The notes under the pieces were generated by a model, which saw only the letters and a program-made list of their open reading frames with translations, was not told where the DNA came from and did no database searches. A stretch of 57,161 nucleotides of DNA, from contig JBMNUF010000012.1 of assembly GCA_050946115.1 (NCBI GenBank), forward strand, positions 1-57,161, given 5' to 3'. Position 1 is the first letter of the stretch. Each line of letters opens with the position of its first letter. Positions 9,084 to 17,278 of the stretch are shown in pieces. Source of the stretch: CAYFRC01 sp050946115 (GTDB lineage: Bacteria > Bacillota > Clostridia > Christensenellales > Aristaeellaceae). Position numbers and translations under genes: made by a program.

Positions 9084-9251
9084 CTATCACACCTTCCCCA
9101 TACTCGTTTGTTTTGAAATGTATTTACTGAATAGCGGCATATGCCACAACAACCCTATCACAGCCTCAACGCGCTGACAGTATCATGAGATTCTACGCAT
9201 ACCGCTCCTCGCCGCCCCTGACGGCAGTTAGGATGCTTTGGCGCGCTTTAA

Positions 9252-9572
9252 TCATTCGGCTTTTTCTTCTTTAAGAGCGGGCAGCTCCTCGTACATTGCC
9301 ACACACAGCTCTCTAAGAAAGTCCCTGTCGTCTACATTGTCTACGAGGAGCATTTCCTTTGCGCCTTCGTACGGAAACTCCATATCTGCATCCGGCATCA
9401 TGGCTATCGCAGACTTTACAGGTTTTACGAGGAAACGGTTGTCGTAGATACCGCCTATTACCTTGCCGCGATAATAGATGATGTATTCCCCCATCATTGC
9501 CCGATAGGATACATCATTAAGCTCTGATAACTGCTCCAGTATAAAAGCCAAATATTCTTTGCTTGACGTCAT
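9252..9572 (-). CDS. TfoX/Sxy N-terminal domain protein
   Basis: A 106-residue protein with the TfoX N-terminal fold: YLAFILEQLSEL, then MMGEYIIYYRGKVIGGIYDNRFLVK and a C-terminal helical segment. In gammaproteobacteria TfoX/Sxy controls competence together with a C-terminal domain. Stand-alone N-domains like this one are common in many bacteria and their role is unknown. GGAGG lies about 9 bases before the ATG. It is the last gene of the low-GC island. Confidence 0.8.
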   Translation of the reverse strand: MTSSKEYLAFILEQLSELNDVSYRAMMGEYIIYYRGKVIGGIYDNRFLVKPVKSAIAMMPDADMEFPYEGAKEMLLVDNVDDRDFLRELCVAMYEELPALKEEKAE

Positions 9573-9708
9573 GTTACTAATCCTCCGACATTCAAAGTGC
9601 CACGCAACTTTCCAAAGAAAAGCATGAATGTGTTCTCGCGGGGGCTTGATCGAACCCGATATACGGCGCCAGCGGTCGGATGCCTGAAAAACCTGAAATG
9701 CAGGCGAG

Positions 9709-11028
9709 TCATTCTTTTGCCCTTGACAGCAATACTACCGTCTCTACGTGCTCCGTCCACGGAAACATATCGACGGGAGTTCCATGTTCATACCGATATG
9801 CGCCGGTTTCGCACAGCTTTTTGATGTCGCGCGCGAGCGTCGCCGGGTTGCAGGAGATATACACGATCCTCTCCGGCAGCACGGAGAGCGCCGTCTCGAT
9901 CACCGCGCTATCGAGCCCTTTCCTTGGCGGGTCGACCGTCATCACGTGCGGCGTGACGCCCTTTCGGACGAGTTCGGGCAAAACCGTTCCGGCGTCGCCC
10001 GTCAGAAAGCGGCATGTTTCGGAAAGCCCGTTTTCTTTCGCGTTTCGGTTCGCGTCGGCTATCGCCTCAGGCACGATCTCGATGCCGTACACGCGCGCGG
10101 CGCGTTTGGCGAGCGTCAGCGCGATTGCGCCCGCACCGCAGTATACGTCGACCAAGGTTTCTTTGCCCGAAAGCTGCGCCATATCGCCCGCAACGGAGAA
10201 GAGCCGCTCCGCCTGCGGCGGATTTACCTGAAAAAACGACTGCGGCGAGAGCACAAACGACACGCCGAGCAAGCCGTCGTGTATCACACGGGCGCCGATG
10301 CGCCTTTCGCACGCGCCGTCGAGCGCATGAGCGTACCCCGCGCGGAGCCTACAAAAGAAGACGGAAACGACGCTTTCGCAGTCCCTTGCGATCGCGCCCG
10401 CGAGCGACTGCGCGAGCCGCATATCGAAATGCTTGCCCTCAAACGAAAGCACGACCATGCACTCCGCGCGCGCGTTGACGCGCGTCACAACGAAGCGCAA
10501 TTCGGGAATCGAATGCGCTTGGAGAAACGAACGCACAGCGCGCAGGACGCGCACGCTTTCGGGGTGCTGCAAAAGGCAGTCGTCGATCTCGACGATCTCG
10601 CGGCTCCCCGCCCGCGCGCAGCCGATCTTTTCCCCGCGCACGAGGTATTCCGCCTTGCGGCGCGAGCGGTACGGATTCTCCATGCCGACGGTATCTTGCA
10701 GATGCGGGTTCGCTATGCCGCCGATGCGCTCGAGCGCGTCGAAGACGCGCTGCCGCTTCAGGCGAAGCGAGAGACCGTATGTCATGTGCTGCGCGCTGCA
10801 GCCGCCGCATATGTCGTAATACGGGCAGGCGGGCTCCCTGCGCTCGGGGCTCTTTTCCAAAATGCGCACGGTGCGGGAGAGGACATATCGCCCCATATCC
10901 CGCGCGATCTCGATCTCCGCCGATTCACCCGGCAGCGCGCGGGGGACGAACGCGCACCTGCCGTCCTGCAGGCGCGCAACGCCCTGCATTTCCGAGCCCG
11001 CGCCCGTGATGCGAACGATTTCCTTCAT
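9709..11028 (-). CDS. 23S rRNA (uracil-5-)-methyltransferase, RumA/RlmD family
   Basis: A 439-residue class I SAM methyltransferase that forms m5U in RNA. In order: TRAM domain (1-55), an iron-sulfur cysteine set (C68, C74, C77, C137), SAM motif DVYCGAGAIAL, DPPRKG, and YISCNPATLARD carrying nucleophile C393; the general base is E429 in EHVETVVLL. Firmicutes often have two paralogs (RlmCD, TrmA-like), so the exact uridine cannot be assigned. The Met at 11028 lies 8 bases after the pfkA stop, so the two are co-transcribed. A frame open further upstream only shadows pfkA. Confidence 0.9.
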   Translation of the reverse strand: MKEIVRITGAGSEMQGVARLQDGRCAFVPRALPGESAEIEIARDMGRYVLSRTVRILEKSPERREPACPYYDICGGCSAQHMTYGLSLRLKRQRVFDALERIGGIANPHLQDTVGMENPYRSRRKAEYLVRGEKIGCARAGSREIVEIDDCLLQHPESVRVLRAVRSFLQAHSIPELRFVVTRVNARAECMVVLSFEGKHFDMRLAQSLAGAIARDCESVVSVFFCRLRAGYAHALDGACERRIGARVIHDGLLGVSFVLSPQSFFQVNPPQAERLFSVAGDMAQLSGKETLVDVYCGAGAIALTLAKRAARVYGIEIVPEAIADANRNAKENGLSETCRFLTGDAGTVLPELVRKGVTPHVMTVDPPRKGLDSAVIETALSVLPERIVYISCNPATLARDIKKLCETGAYRYEHGTPVDMFPWTEHVETVVLLSRAKE

Positions 11029-11036
11029 TATTCTTC

Positions 11037-12086
11037 TTACGACAGGGTCTTCAGCAGTTGGTACAGCGGCTCGTTTGCGTCGGTGCGTCCCTTTTTCGCC
11101 TCTTCGATGGGTACTTCGATGATTTTGTTGTCCCTGATGCCGACCGCGAGGCCGTACCTGTCTTCCTTCAGCAGCGTGGCGGCGCGCTCTCCGAAACGGC
11201 CGGCGAGGATGCGGTCGCGCGCGGTGGGGCTGCCGCCGCGCTGCGTATAGCCGAGCACCGTCGCGCGGGTCTCCTGCCCCGAAAGCACCTCGATGATGAG
11301 CGCGACCTGAGAGGAGGTGATCTGGTGCAGCGACACCTCGCACAACTGCTCGTGTTGCTTGCAGATTGCCTCGATGTCGTCCGTCTGCGAGGAGACCGCG
11401 CCCTCCGCGAACACCATGATCATGCTTCGCTTGCCCTTGACCTTTGCCCACTTGACGTAGTTCGCGATCTCGGTGATCGACCACGGCTTTTCGGGCACCA
11501 TGACGATCTCCGCGCCGCACGCCGCCGCCGTGCAGATGGCGATGTCGCCGCAATCGCGCCCCATGACCGTGACCAGGCTCGCGCGCTCGTGCGAATCGCC
11601 GGTCTCGCGGATGCGGTTTACCGCGTCGCACGCCGTGTTGACCGCCGTATCGAAGCCGATGCTGAACTCCGTGTACTCGAGGTCGTTATCGATTGTGCCG
11701 GGGATGCCGACGACCGGGAAGCCCAGTTTCGCGAGCGCCGCCGCGCCCGCGAACGTGCCGTTGCCGCCGATGGTGACCAAGCCCTCGACGCCCAGCGTCT
11801 TGAGATTGGCGATGGCGAGCCGCTGGACCTCCTCCTTCAGAAAGTCGCCGCAGCGGGCGGTCATGAGAAATGTGCCGCCGCGATGGATCCTGCCGGACAC
11901 GTCGCGCGAGGTCAGGATCTCAAAATCGTCGCGCTGATTTTCCGAACGCATGAGGAGCCCGTTGTATCCCCTTTTGAAGCCGACAATGGACATATCGTTG
12001 TACAAAGAAGCCCTAACGACGGCGCGGATCGCCGCGTTCATGCCGGGCGCATCGCCGCCCGATGTCAATACGCCGATTCTTTTCAT
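11037..12086 (-). CDS. pfkA: 6-phosphofructokinase
   Basis: A 349-residue group I phosphofructokinase, which phosphorylates fructose 6-phosphate in glycolysis. Visible: GGDAPGMNAAIR at the N-terminus, GTFLMTAR, catalytic PGTIDND (D133), SHER168, MGR177 and TQRGGSP. It is about 30 residues longer than the E. coli enzyme, mostly at the C-terminus. One oddity: the usual GGDGS phosphate/Mg-binding loop reads GGNGT (N109), an Asp-to-Asn change. GGGAGG lies before the ATG, and a TTGCAA/TATACT promoter lies upstream. A secondary PFK-family role is possible if another pfkA exists in the genome. Confidence 0.92.
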   Translation of the reverse strand: MKRIGVLTSGGDAPGMNAAIRAVVRASLYNDMSIVGFKRGYNGLLMRSENQRDDFEILTSRDVSGRIHRGGTFLMTARCGDFLKEEVQRLAIANLKTLGVEGLVTIGGNGTFAGAAALAKLGFPVVGIPGTIDNDLEYTEFSIGFDTAVNTACDAVNRIRETGDSHERASLVTVMGRDCGDIAICTAAACGAEIVMVPEKPWSITEIANYVKWAKVKGKRSMIMVFAEGAVSSQTDDIEAICKQHEQLCEVSLHQITSSQVALIIEVLSGQETRATVLGYTQRGGSPTARDRILAGRFGERAATLLKEDRYGLAVGIRDNKIIEVPIEEAKKGRTDANEPLYQLLKTLS

Positions 12087-12126
12087 AATTCTTTTACCTC
12101 CCGTGCATCTCTGTGATGCCTGCAAT

Positions 12127-12155
12127 AGTATACCGCGTTTCGGCGCGCCTTGCAA
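12127..12155 (-). promoter_or_regulatory. pfkA promoter
   Basis: Reading the minus strand, TTGCAA (12155-12150), 17 bases, then TATACT (12132-12127), about 40 bases before the pfkA start. The surrounding 33 bases are nearly repeated at 12717-12750. Confidence 0.8.
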
Positions 12156-12172
12156 CCGCATTTTGGTCAAAC

Positions 12173-12412
12173 TCAGTGTAAATCAAAGCGCTGTCCGAAG
12201 CGTTTGCGCGCGGTTTTTATAACAAAAAAGGCGCGGCGTATCGAGAAATCGCGTGCCGTGGGGGGCGCATATTCGCCTTTCGGGCGGCTGTGCATGCAGT
12301 ATGGTTTGGGCTCGATGTCGCAATACATGGGCAGCAGCGCCTCCTCCTCGGTTTCGGCAGGCGCCATGATCTCCCTGCCCTTTCCGTCTTTCGCCTTTAG
12401 CAGGATATACAT
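12173..12412 (-). CDS. Hypothetical 79-residue protein
   Basis: The ATG at 12412 follows directly on the TAG that ends the frame upstream (TAGATG), and both are in the same reading frame. The predicted product (MYILLKAKDGKGREIM...) has no family I recognise. It may be the C-terminal half of the decayed gene upstream, split off by an amber codon, or a translationally coupled small protein. No separate ribosome site is seen. Confidence 0.35.
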   Translation of the reverse strand: MYILLKAKDGKGREIMAPAETEEEALLPMYCDIEPKPYCMHSRPKGEYAPPTARDFSIRRAFFVIKTARKRFGQRFDLH

Positions 12413-12686
12413 CTATCGCATATCGCCCGAGGATATGAAATAGCCTATCGTATCATATCCCTCTTCCTCATCCCAACATGTAAGAAAGCCGGCGCTCTCC
12501 TGCATCATCGACGCATCGACATATTCGGCTTTGCGCGTTCGGTCGTCGATGGAGATCTCCAGTTTTCCCATGTACCTGTCGGGCTTGAAAAGACGGCGTC
12601 TATGTGGATGGTGCAGGCCTCGGCGGCAGCGCAGTTGTCGCCTGTCGACGCATAGCCCGCGAGATTTCGCTCATAGGATTTTTCAT
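12413..12686 (-). pseudogene. Decayed small gene with at least one frameshift
   Basis: The frame reading YASTGDNCAAAEACTIHIDAVF is followed in a second frame by KPDRYMGKLEISIDDRTRK through CWDEEEGYDTIGYFISSGD to a TAG at 12413. One extra T in the TTTT run near 12585 would join the two. Likewise one extra A in the run after the ATG at 12686 would link that start (MKKSYERN...). A sigma-A promoter sits upstream. Either the gene is dead or the assembly dropped homopolymer bases. Function unknown. Confidence 0.45.
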
Positions 12687-12719
12687 ATACGTATTTCCCA
12701 AAAATTGTTTTCGCGCAAT

Positions 12720-12748
12720 AGTATACCGCGCTTCGATGCGCCCTGAAA
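12720..12748 (-). promoter_or_regulatory. Promoter nearly identical to the pfkA promoter
   Basis: On the minus strand TTTCAG (12748-12743), 17 bases, TATACT (12725-12720). The strand-independent stretch GCAATAGTATACCGCG and most of the next 17 bases also occur at the pfkA promoter. Confidence 0.6.
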
Positions 12749-12801
12749 CGGCGGCGCACCTCTTTTTGTATACATTTAACAGGAAAAACAGATGCGGCAT
12801 A

Positions 12802-12830
12802 TTGACAAAGCGCACGGCGTATGGTTTAAT
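12802..12830 (+). promoter_or_regulatory. Promoter of the regulator-potABCD operon
   Basis: Consensus TTGACA (12802-12807) and TTTAAT (12825-12830) with a 17-base spacer, about 65 bases before the regulator start. Confidence 0.8.
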
Positions 12831-12899
12831 ATATTCGCTTTTTCGGTTCAGTACTTCTGAACAGACGGGCGGCTTTTCGATAAGAGAAGGAGAATTGTC

Positions 12900-13442
12900 A
12901 TGGAAATCGGGCCAAAGCTCAAGCGACTGCGCGTACAGCGCGGCCTCACGCAGGAGGAGCTTGCGGACAGGTGCGAACTGAGCAAGGGCTTCATCTCGAT
13001 GCTCGAGCGCGATCTGGTGTCCACCACCGTCGCGACGCTGATCGACATCCTGGAATGTCTGGGGAGCGACGCCGCGAGCTTTTTTGCGGAGGAAAAGGCG
13101 GAGAAGATCGTCTTTTCCGTGGAGGATACCTATGTCAAGGAGGATCCGGACGGCATGAAGGGTTCGATCCGCTGGCTCATCCCCGACGCGCAGAAAAATC
13201 GCATGGAGCCGATTTTGGTGGAACTCGGTGCGGGCGGGGAGACGGCGGAGGACGATCCGCACGAGGGCGAAGAATTCGGCTATGTACTCTCCGGCACGGC
13301 GCAGATCGTGCTGGGCGACCAAAAATTCCGCGCGCGCAAGGACGAAAGCTTTTCGTATAAGCCCAACGCGCCGCACAAGATCGTAAATACGGGCAGGAGC
13401 GCGTGCCGCTTTTTGTGGGTGAGCACGCCGCCGAGCTTTTAA
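12900..13442 (+). CDS. HTH-cupin transcriptional regulator of the polyamine operon
   Basis: A 180-residue protein with an N-terminal XRE helix-turn-helix (residues 5-60, GLTQEELADRCELSKGFISMLE) and a C-terminal cupin (110-178; HEGEEFGYVLSGTAQIVLGD, then PHKIVNTG). This PuuR-like architecture often senses small metabolites through the cupin and controls neighbouring uptake or catabolic genes. It is first in the operon; its stop overlaps the AAGGAGG of potA. By context it likely sets potABCD expression in response to polyamine or a product; the ligand is inferred. AAGGAG precedes the ATG. Confidence 0.88.
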   Translation: MEIGPKLKRLRVQRGLTQEELADRCELSKGFISMLERDLVSTTVATLIDILECLGSDAASFFAEEKAEKIVFSVEDTYVKEDPDGMKGSIRWLIPDAQKNRMEPILVELGAGGETAEDDPHEGEEFGYVLSGTAQIVLGDQKFRARKDESFSYKPNAPHKIVNTGRSACRFLWVSTPPSF

Positions 13443-13456
13443 GGAGGAACGCGGGC

Positions 13457-14536
13457 ATGGTGGAAAACACGCGGCTGATCGAACTGGTCGGCATTTCCAA
13501 GGTATTCCCCGGCGGCACAAACAAAAAAAATGCGTCCGAGACGCAGGCTCTGGCGGATATCAATTTATATATCCGAAAATGCGAATTTTTGACGCTGCTC
13601 GGCCCCTCAGGCTGCGGCAAGACGACGATGCTGCGCATCATCGGCGGGTTTGAATACCCCACGGAAGGCAAGGTGCTGTTTGAGGGGACGGACATCGTGC
13701 AACTGCCGCCGTACAAGCGCAGGGTGAACACCGTGTTTCAGAAATACGCGCTGTTTACGCATATGAACGTGTTCGACAACGTGGCGTTCGGGCTGCGGCT
13801 GAAGAAAATGCCCAAAAAGGAGATCGAAATCCGCGTCGGCAAAATGCTGGAAATGGTCAAGATGGAGCAGTACGCGCAGCGCAGCGTGGAGCAGCTCTCC
13901 GGCGGGCAGCAGCAGCGCATCGCGATCGCGCGCGCGCTCATCAACGAGCCGGAGGTGCTCCTGCTCGACGAACCGCTGGGCGCCCTCGACCTCAAGCTGC
14001 GAAAGAAAATGCAGTTGGAGCTCAAGGCCATGCAGCAGCAGCTGGGCATCACCTTTATTTACGTCACGCACGACCAGGAGGAAGCCCTCACCATGAGCGA
14101 CACCATCGCCGTCATGAACGAGGGGCGCATCCAGCAGGTGGGCGACCCCAAGCGCATCTACGACGAGCCGAAAAACGCCTTCGTCGCGGATTTCATCGGC
14201 GAGAGCAACATTCTCTCGGGTACGATGCCCGAGGACGAATTGGTCGTGATCGACGGCGTCAAGTTCCCCTGCGTGGACAGCGGCTTTGCGCACAACGAGG
14301 CGGTGGACGTGGTCGTCCGCCCCGAGGACATCATGCTGGTCGGAACCGACGTCGGCATGTTAACGGGCGTTGTCAAGAGCGTATTGTTCAAGGGCGTACA
14401 CTATGAAATGCTCATCGACACCGGCGCATATACGTGGAAGGTGCATTCCACCACCATGCAGCCGAGCGGCTCGCTCGTGGGGATTTCCATCGTGCCGTAC
14501 AACATCCACATCATGCGGAAGGAGGCTGTGCGGTGA
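13457..14536 (+). CDS. potA: Spermidine/putrescine ABC transporter ATP-binding protein
   Basis: The 359-residue ATPase of the PotABCD importer. Walker A GPSGCGKT (49-56), Q-loop near 95, signature LSGGQQQR (from 147), Walker B LLLDEP (D171/E172), switch VTHDQEEA, and a C-terminal TOBE/OB regulatory region (about 240-355). The start at 13457 is set by AAGGAGG 9 bases upstream. Its TGA overlaps the GTG start of potB (GTGA), so translation is coupled. It sits on the inner face of the membrane and powers polyamine uptake. Confidence 0.95.
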   Translation: MVENTRLIELVGISKVFPGGTNKKNASETQALADINLYIRKCEFLTLLGPSGCGKTTMLRIIGGFEYPTEGKVLFEGTDIVQLPPYKRRVNTVFQKYALFTHMNVFDNVAFGLRLKKMPKKEIEIRVGKMLEMVKMEQYAQRSVEQLSGGQQQRIAIARALINEPEVLLLDEPLGALDLKLRKKMQLELKAMQQQLGITFIYVTHDQEEALTMSDTIAVMNEGRIQQVGDPKRIYDEPKNAFVADFIGESNILSGTMPEDELVVIDGVKFPCVDSGFAHNEAVDVVVRPEDIMLVGTDVGMLTGVVKSVLFKGVHYEMLIDTGAYTWKVHSTTMQPSGSLVGISIVPYNIHIMRKEAVR

Positions 14537-15348
14537 AGAGAAGCTGGTTTGCGGGCCCCTACGTGCTGTGGATGGCGATGTTCACGATTGCGCCTCTCTT
14601 ATTCGTGGTGTATTTCGCGTTTACGGACGCGAGCGGAGCGTTCACGATGGCGAACCTCGTGGAGTTTACGGAGCCATCGTATCTCAGGGTATTGTGGCGG
14701 AGCCTGTATCTCGCGTTTTATTGCACGGTGATATGCCTGCTCTTGGGATACCCCGCGGCGTATTTCCTGGCGAGCAAGGATTTCAGCCGAAACAAGGCGC
14801 TGTTCGTCTTAATCCTCCTGCCCATGTGGATGAACTTTCTTTTGCGCACCTATGCGACGATGTCGCTGCTCGAGGATCGCGGCATCATCAACAACTTCAT
14901 CGTGTCATTGGGCTATGAGCGGCTGGTACTGATCGGCACCGAGGGGAGCGTACTGTTCGGCATGGTGTATAACTTTTTGCCGTTCATGGTGCTGCCGATC
15001 TATACGATCCTCAAGAAGATGGACAGCCGCGTCATCGAGGCGGCGGAGGATTTGGGCGCAAACCCCACAAACGTCTTTTTCCGCGTGACGCTGCCGCTTT
15101 CGCTTCCGGGCGTGGTATCGGGGATTACGATGGTGTTCATGCCCTCGGTAACGACGTTTGCGATCTCGCGGTTGTTAGGCAGCGGCAATTTCTGGCTGTT
15201 CGGCGACGTGATCGAGCGCAAATATCTCGAATCGAACAACTGGAACTTCGGCTCGGCGCTGTCCTTGGTGATGATGCTGCTCATCGTGATCTCGATCGGG
15301 CTCCTCAACAAGATCGACCCGAAGAAGGAAGGGAGCGGCGCGGTATGA
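14533..15348 (+). CDS. potB: Spermidine/putrescine ABC transporter permease
   Basis: A 271-residue integral membrane permease with six predicted helices, the first starting right after VKRSWFAGP. The EAA loop, contacting PotA, is near EAAEDLGANPTNVFFRVTLP. The start is GTG at 14533, overlapping the potA stop; GGAGG is 7 bases upstream. It pairs with PotC to form the channel. Confidence 0.94.
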   Translation: MKRSWFAGPYVLWMAMFTIAPLLFVVYFAFTDASGAFTMANLVEFTEPSYLRVLWRSLYLAFYCTVICLLLGYPAAYFLASKDFSRNKALFVLILLPMWMNFLLRTYATMSLLEDRGIINNFIVSLGYERLVLIGTEGSVLFGMVYNFLPFMVLPIYTILKKMDSRVIEAAEDLGANPTNVFFRVTLPLSLPGVVSGITMVFMPSVTTFAISRLLGSGNFWLFGDVIERKYLESNNWNFGSALSLVMMLLIVISIGLLNKIDPKKEGSGAV

Positions 15349-16115
15349 GAAAGTTTTTTCGCGGAACCTACCTCGGGCTGATGCTGGTGTTTCTGTACGC
15401 GCCGATCGTCGTGATGATCGTTTTGTCCTTCAACGAATCGAAATCGCGCGCAAGGTGGGGCGGGTTCTCCCTCAAATGGTATTCGGAGCTGTTTGCGGAT
15501 GCACGGATCATGGAGGCACTGCGCACGACGCTGTTTGTCGCCGTCGTCGCGACGGCAGTCGCGACGGTGCTCGGCACGCTCGCCGCGATCGGCATCCACG
15601 CGATGAACGCGAAAAAGGCGAATTCCCTGATGAGCGTCGCGTATCTGCCGATGACGACGCCGGACATCGTGACGGGCGTTTCGCTCATGCTGATGTTCGT
15701 GTTCCTGAAGATCCCGCTCGGCATTTGGACGATGCTCATGTCGCACATCGCGTTCGATACGCCGTATGTCCTGTTTTCGGTGCTGCCAAAGCTCAGGCAG
15801 ACGGACGTGAACCTGTACGAAGCCGCGCTCGACTTGGGCTGTACGCCCATGCAGGCGGTGTGGAAGGTGATCCTGCCTGAAATCGCGCCGGGCATCGTGA
15901 CGGGGGCGCTGTTGTCCTTTACGATGTCTTTGGACGATTTTGTCATCAGCTACTTCACCTCGACCACGGACCAGAACCTTTCGATGGTCATCTATTCGGC
16001 GGCGCGCAAGGGCATCGAGCCCAGCATCTACGCGCTTTCCACGCTGATGTTCCTCGCGGTATTGGTTCTGCTTCTCATCATCAATAAGCGCTCTTCCCTG
16101 GAAGATGTCGCATAA
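15345..16115 (+). CDS. potC: Spermidine/putrescine ABC transporter permease
   Basis: A 256-residue partner permease with six helices and EAALDLGCTPMQAVWKVILP as its EAA loop. Its ATG overlaps the potB stop (ATGA). The C-terminal RSSLEDVA is cytoplasmic. It forms the heterodimeric membrane channel with PotB. Confidence 0.94.
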   Translation: MRKFFRGTYLGLMLVFLYAPIVVMIVLSFNESKSRARWGGFSLKWYSELFADARIMEALRTTLFVAVVATAVATVLGTLAAIGIHAMNAKKANSLMSVAYLPMTTPDIVTGVSLMLMFVFLKIPLGIWTMLMSHIAFDTPYVLFSVLPKLRQTDVNLYEAALDLGCTPMQAVWKVILPEIAPGIVTGALLSFTMSLDDFVISYFTSTTDQNLSMVIYSAARKGIEPSIYALSTLMFLAVLVLLLIINKRSSLEDVA

Positions 16116-16135
16116 AATGAAACGGAGGGTATGAA

Positions 16136-17167
16136 ATGAAAAAGTGGATCTCCCTTGCCTTGGCGCTCATGCTGGCGCTGTCTTCCGCCGCCGCGCTCGC
16201 GGATGGCTCCATCACGGTGTTCAACTGGTACGACTACATCGACGAAGAAGTGCTCGCCCTGTTCACGGAGGAAACGGGCATCAAGGTCAAGTACGCCTGT
16301 TTCACCACCAACGAGGAAATGTATGCGAAGCTCTCCGCAGGCGCGGGCAGCTACGACGTGATTTGCCCTTCGGACTACATCATCGAGCGCCTGATCGCGG
16401 ACGGTCAGTTGGAAAAGCTCAATTTCGACAACATTCCGAACTTCGAAAACGTCATCGAGTGGATGAAGACGCCTGATTACGACCCGACCGGCGAGTACTC
16501 CGTCCCCTACATGTGGGGCACGGTCGGCATTTTGTACAATACCGACTATGTCGATGAGGAGATCACGAGCTGGGACTGCCTGTTTAACGGCCAATACAAG
16601 CGCGACGTGTTCATGCTCGATTCCATCCGCGATTCCATCGGCATCTCGATGAAGTACCTCGGCTATCCGCTCAACGACCGCAGCGACGAGGCGCTGGAAG
16701 CCGTCAGGCAACTGCTGCTCAAGCAGAAGGAGGACGGCATCGTCAAGGGCTACCTCGTGGACGAGACCAAGGACAAGATGGTCGCCGGCGAAGCGGCGAT
16801 CGCGGTCATGTGGAGCGGAGACGCGCTGTACGCCATGTCGGAGGCGGACAACCTCGCCTACGTCGTGCCCATGGAGGGCTCCAACATCTGGCTGGACGGG
16901 ATGTGCATCCCCAAGGGCGCGGCGAACAAGGAGGGCGCGGAGAAGTTCATCAATTTCCTTTGCCGCACGGACATCGCCCGCAGGAACATGGAGTACATCT
17001 ACTACTCCACGCCGATTCAGACCGTCGTGGACGGTATGACCGAGGAGGAGAAAAACAACCTCACGCTCAACCCCTCGCAGGACATCGTCGACCGCTGCGA
17101 GTTTTTCCAGGACATCCAGCAGGACATCGACAAGTACGACAAGGTGTGGATGGACGTTAGGAGCTGA
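16136..17167 (+). CDS. potD: Spermidine/putrescine-binding protein
   Basis: A 343-residue type 2 periplasmic-binding-fold protein that delivers polyamine to PotBC. After a signal peptide (MKKWISLALALMLALSS, likely cut after SAAALA) the mature part begins DGSITVFNWYDYIDEEVL, typical of PotD. CPSDYIIERL and IWLDGMCIPKGA are ligand-pocket regions in the family. Unusually for a Gram-positive there is no lipobox cysteine, so nothing visible anchors it to the membrane. It starts 20 bases after potC with GGAGGG upstream, and a terminator follows. Confidence 0.94.
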   Translation: MKKWISLALALMLALSSAAALADGSITVFNWYDYIDEEVLALFTEETGIKVKYACFTTNEEMYAKLSAGAGSYDVICPSDYIIERLIADGQLEKLNFDNIPNFENVIEWMKTPDYDPTGEYSVPYMWGTVGILYNTDYVDEEITSWDCLFNGQYKRDVFMLDSIRDSIGISMKYLGYPLNDRSDEALEAVRQLLLKQKEDGIVKGYLVDETKDKMVAGEAAIAVMWSGDALYAMSEADNLAYVVPMEGSNIWLDGMCIPKGAANKEGAEKFINFLCRTDIARRNMEYIYYSTPIQTVVDGMTEEEKNNLTLNPSQDIVDRCEFFQDIQQDIDKYDKVWMDVRS

Positions 17168-17177
17168 CGGGTACACT

Positions 17178-17208
17178 GGCGGAGCCGGAAACGGTTTCCG
17201 CCTTTTTC
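17178..17208 (+). terminator. Terminator of the pot operon
   Basis: GGCGGA (17178-17183) pairs with TCCGCC around a 13-base loop that contains its own GGAAA/TTTCC stem; TTTTT follows. Confidence 0.75.
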
Positions 17209-17219
17209 TCGAGACGGAC

Positions 17220-17248
17220 TTGCAAAAGGCGGCCGTTTCTGATACAAT
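17220..17248 (+). promoter_or_regulatory. Promoter of the aldo/keto reductase gene
   Basis: TTGCAA (17220-17225), 17 bases, TACAAT (17243-17248) with an upstream TGA extended element. Confidence 0.75.
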
Positions 17249-17278
17249 GCAAGTAACATATTTTATGGAGGGATGAAA

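Noticed and set aside
9630..9700. T-loop-like GTTCGATC with GGG/CCC nearby, suggestive of a tRNA on the minus strand
   Set aside because: No 5-bp T-stem, anticodon arm or acceptor stem can be formed around it.
10040..11030. Long open frames on the plus strand opposite the rRNA methyltransferase
   Set aside because: They are Arg/Ala-rich mirror frames of a GC-rich real gene with no ribosome sites.
11029..11631. Upstream extension of the methyltransferase frame
   Set aside because: It overlaps pfkA in another frame and lacks any methyltransferase homology; the real start has the family N-terminus.
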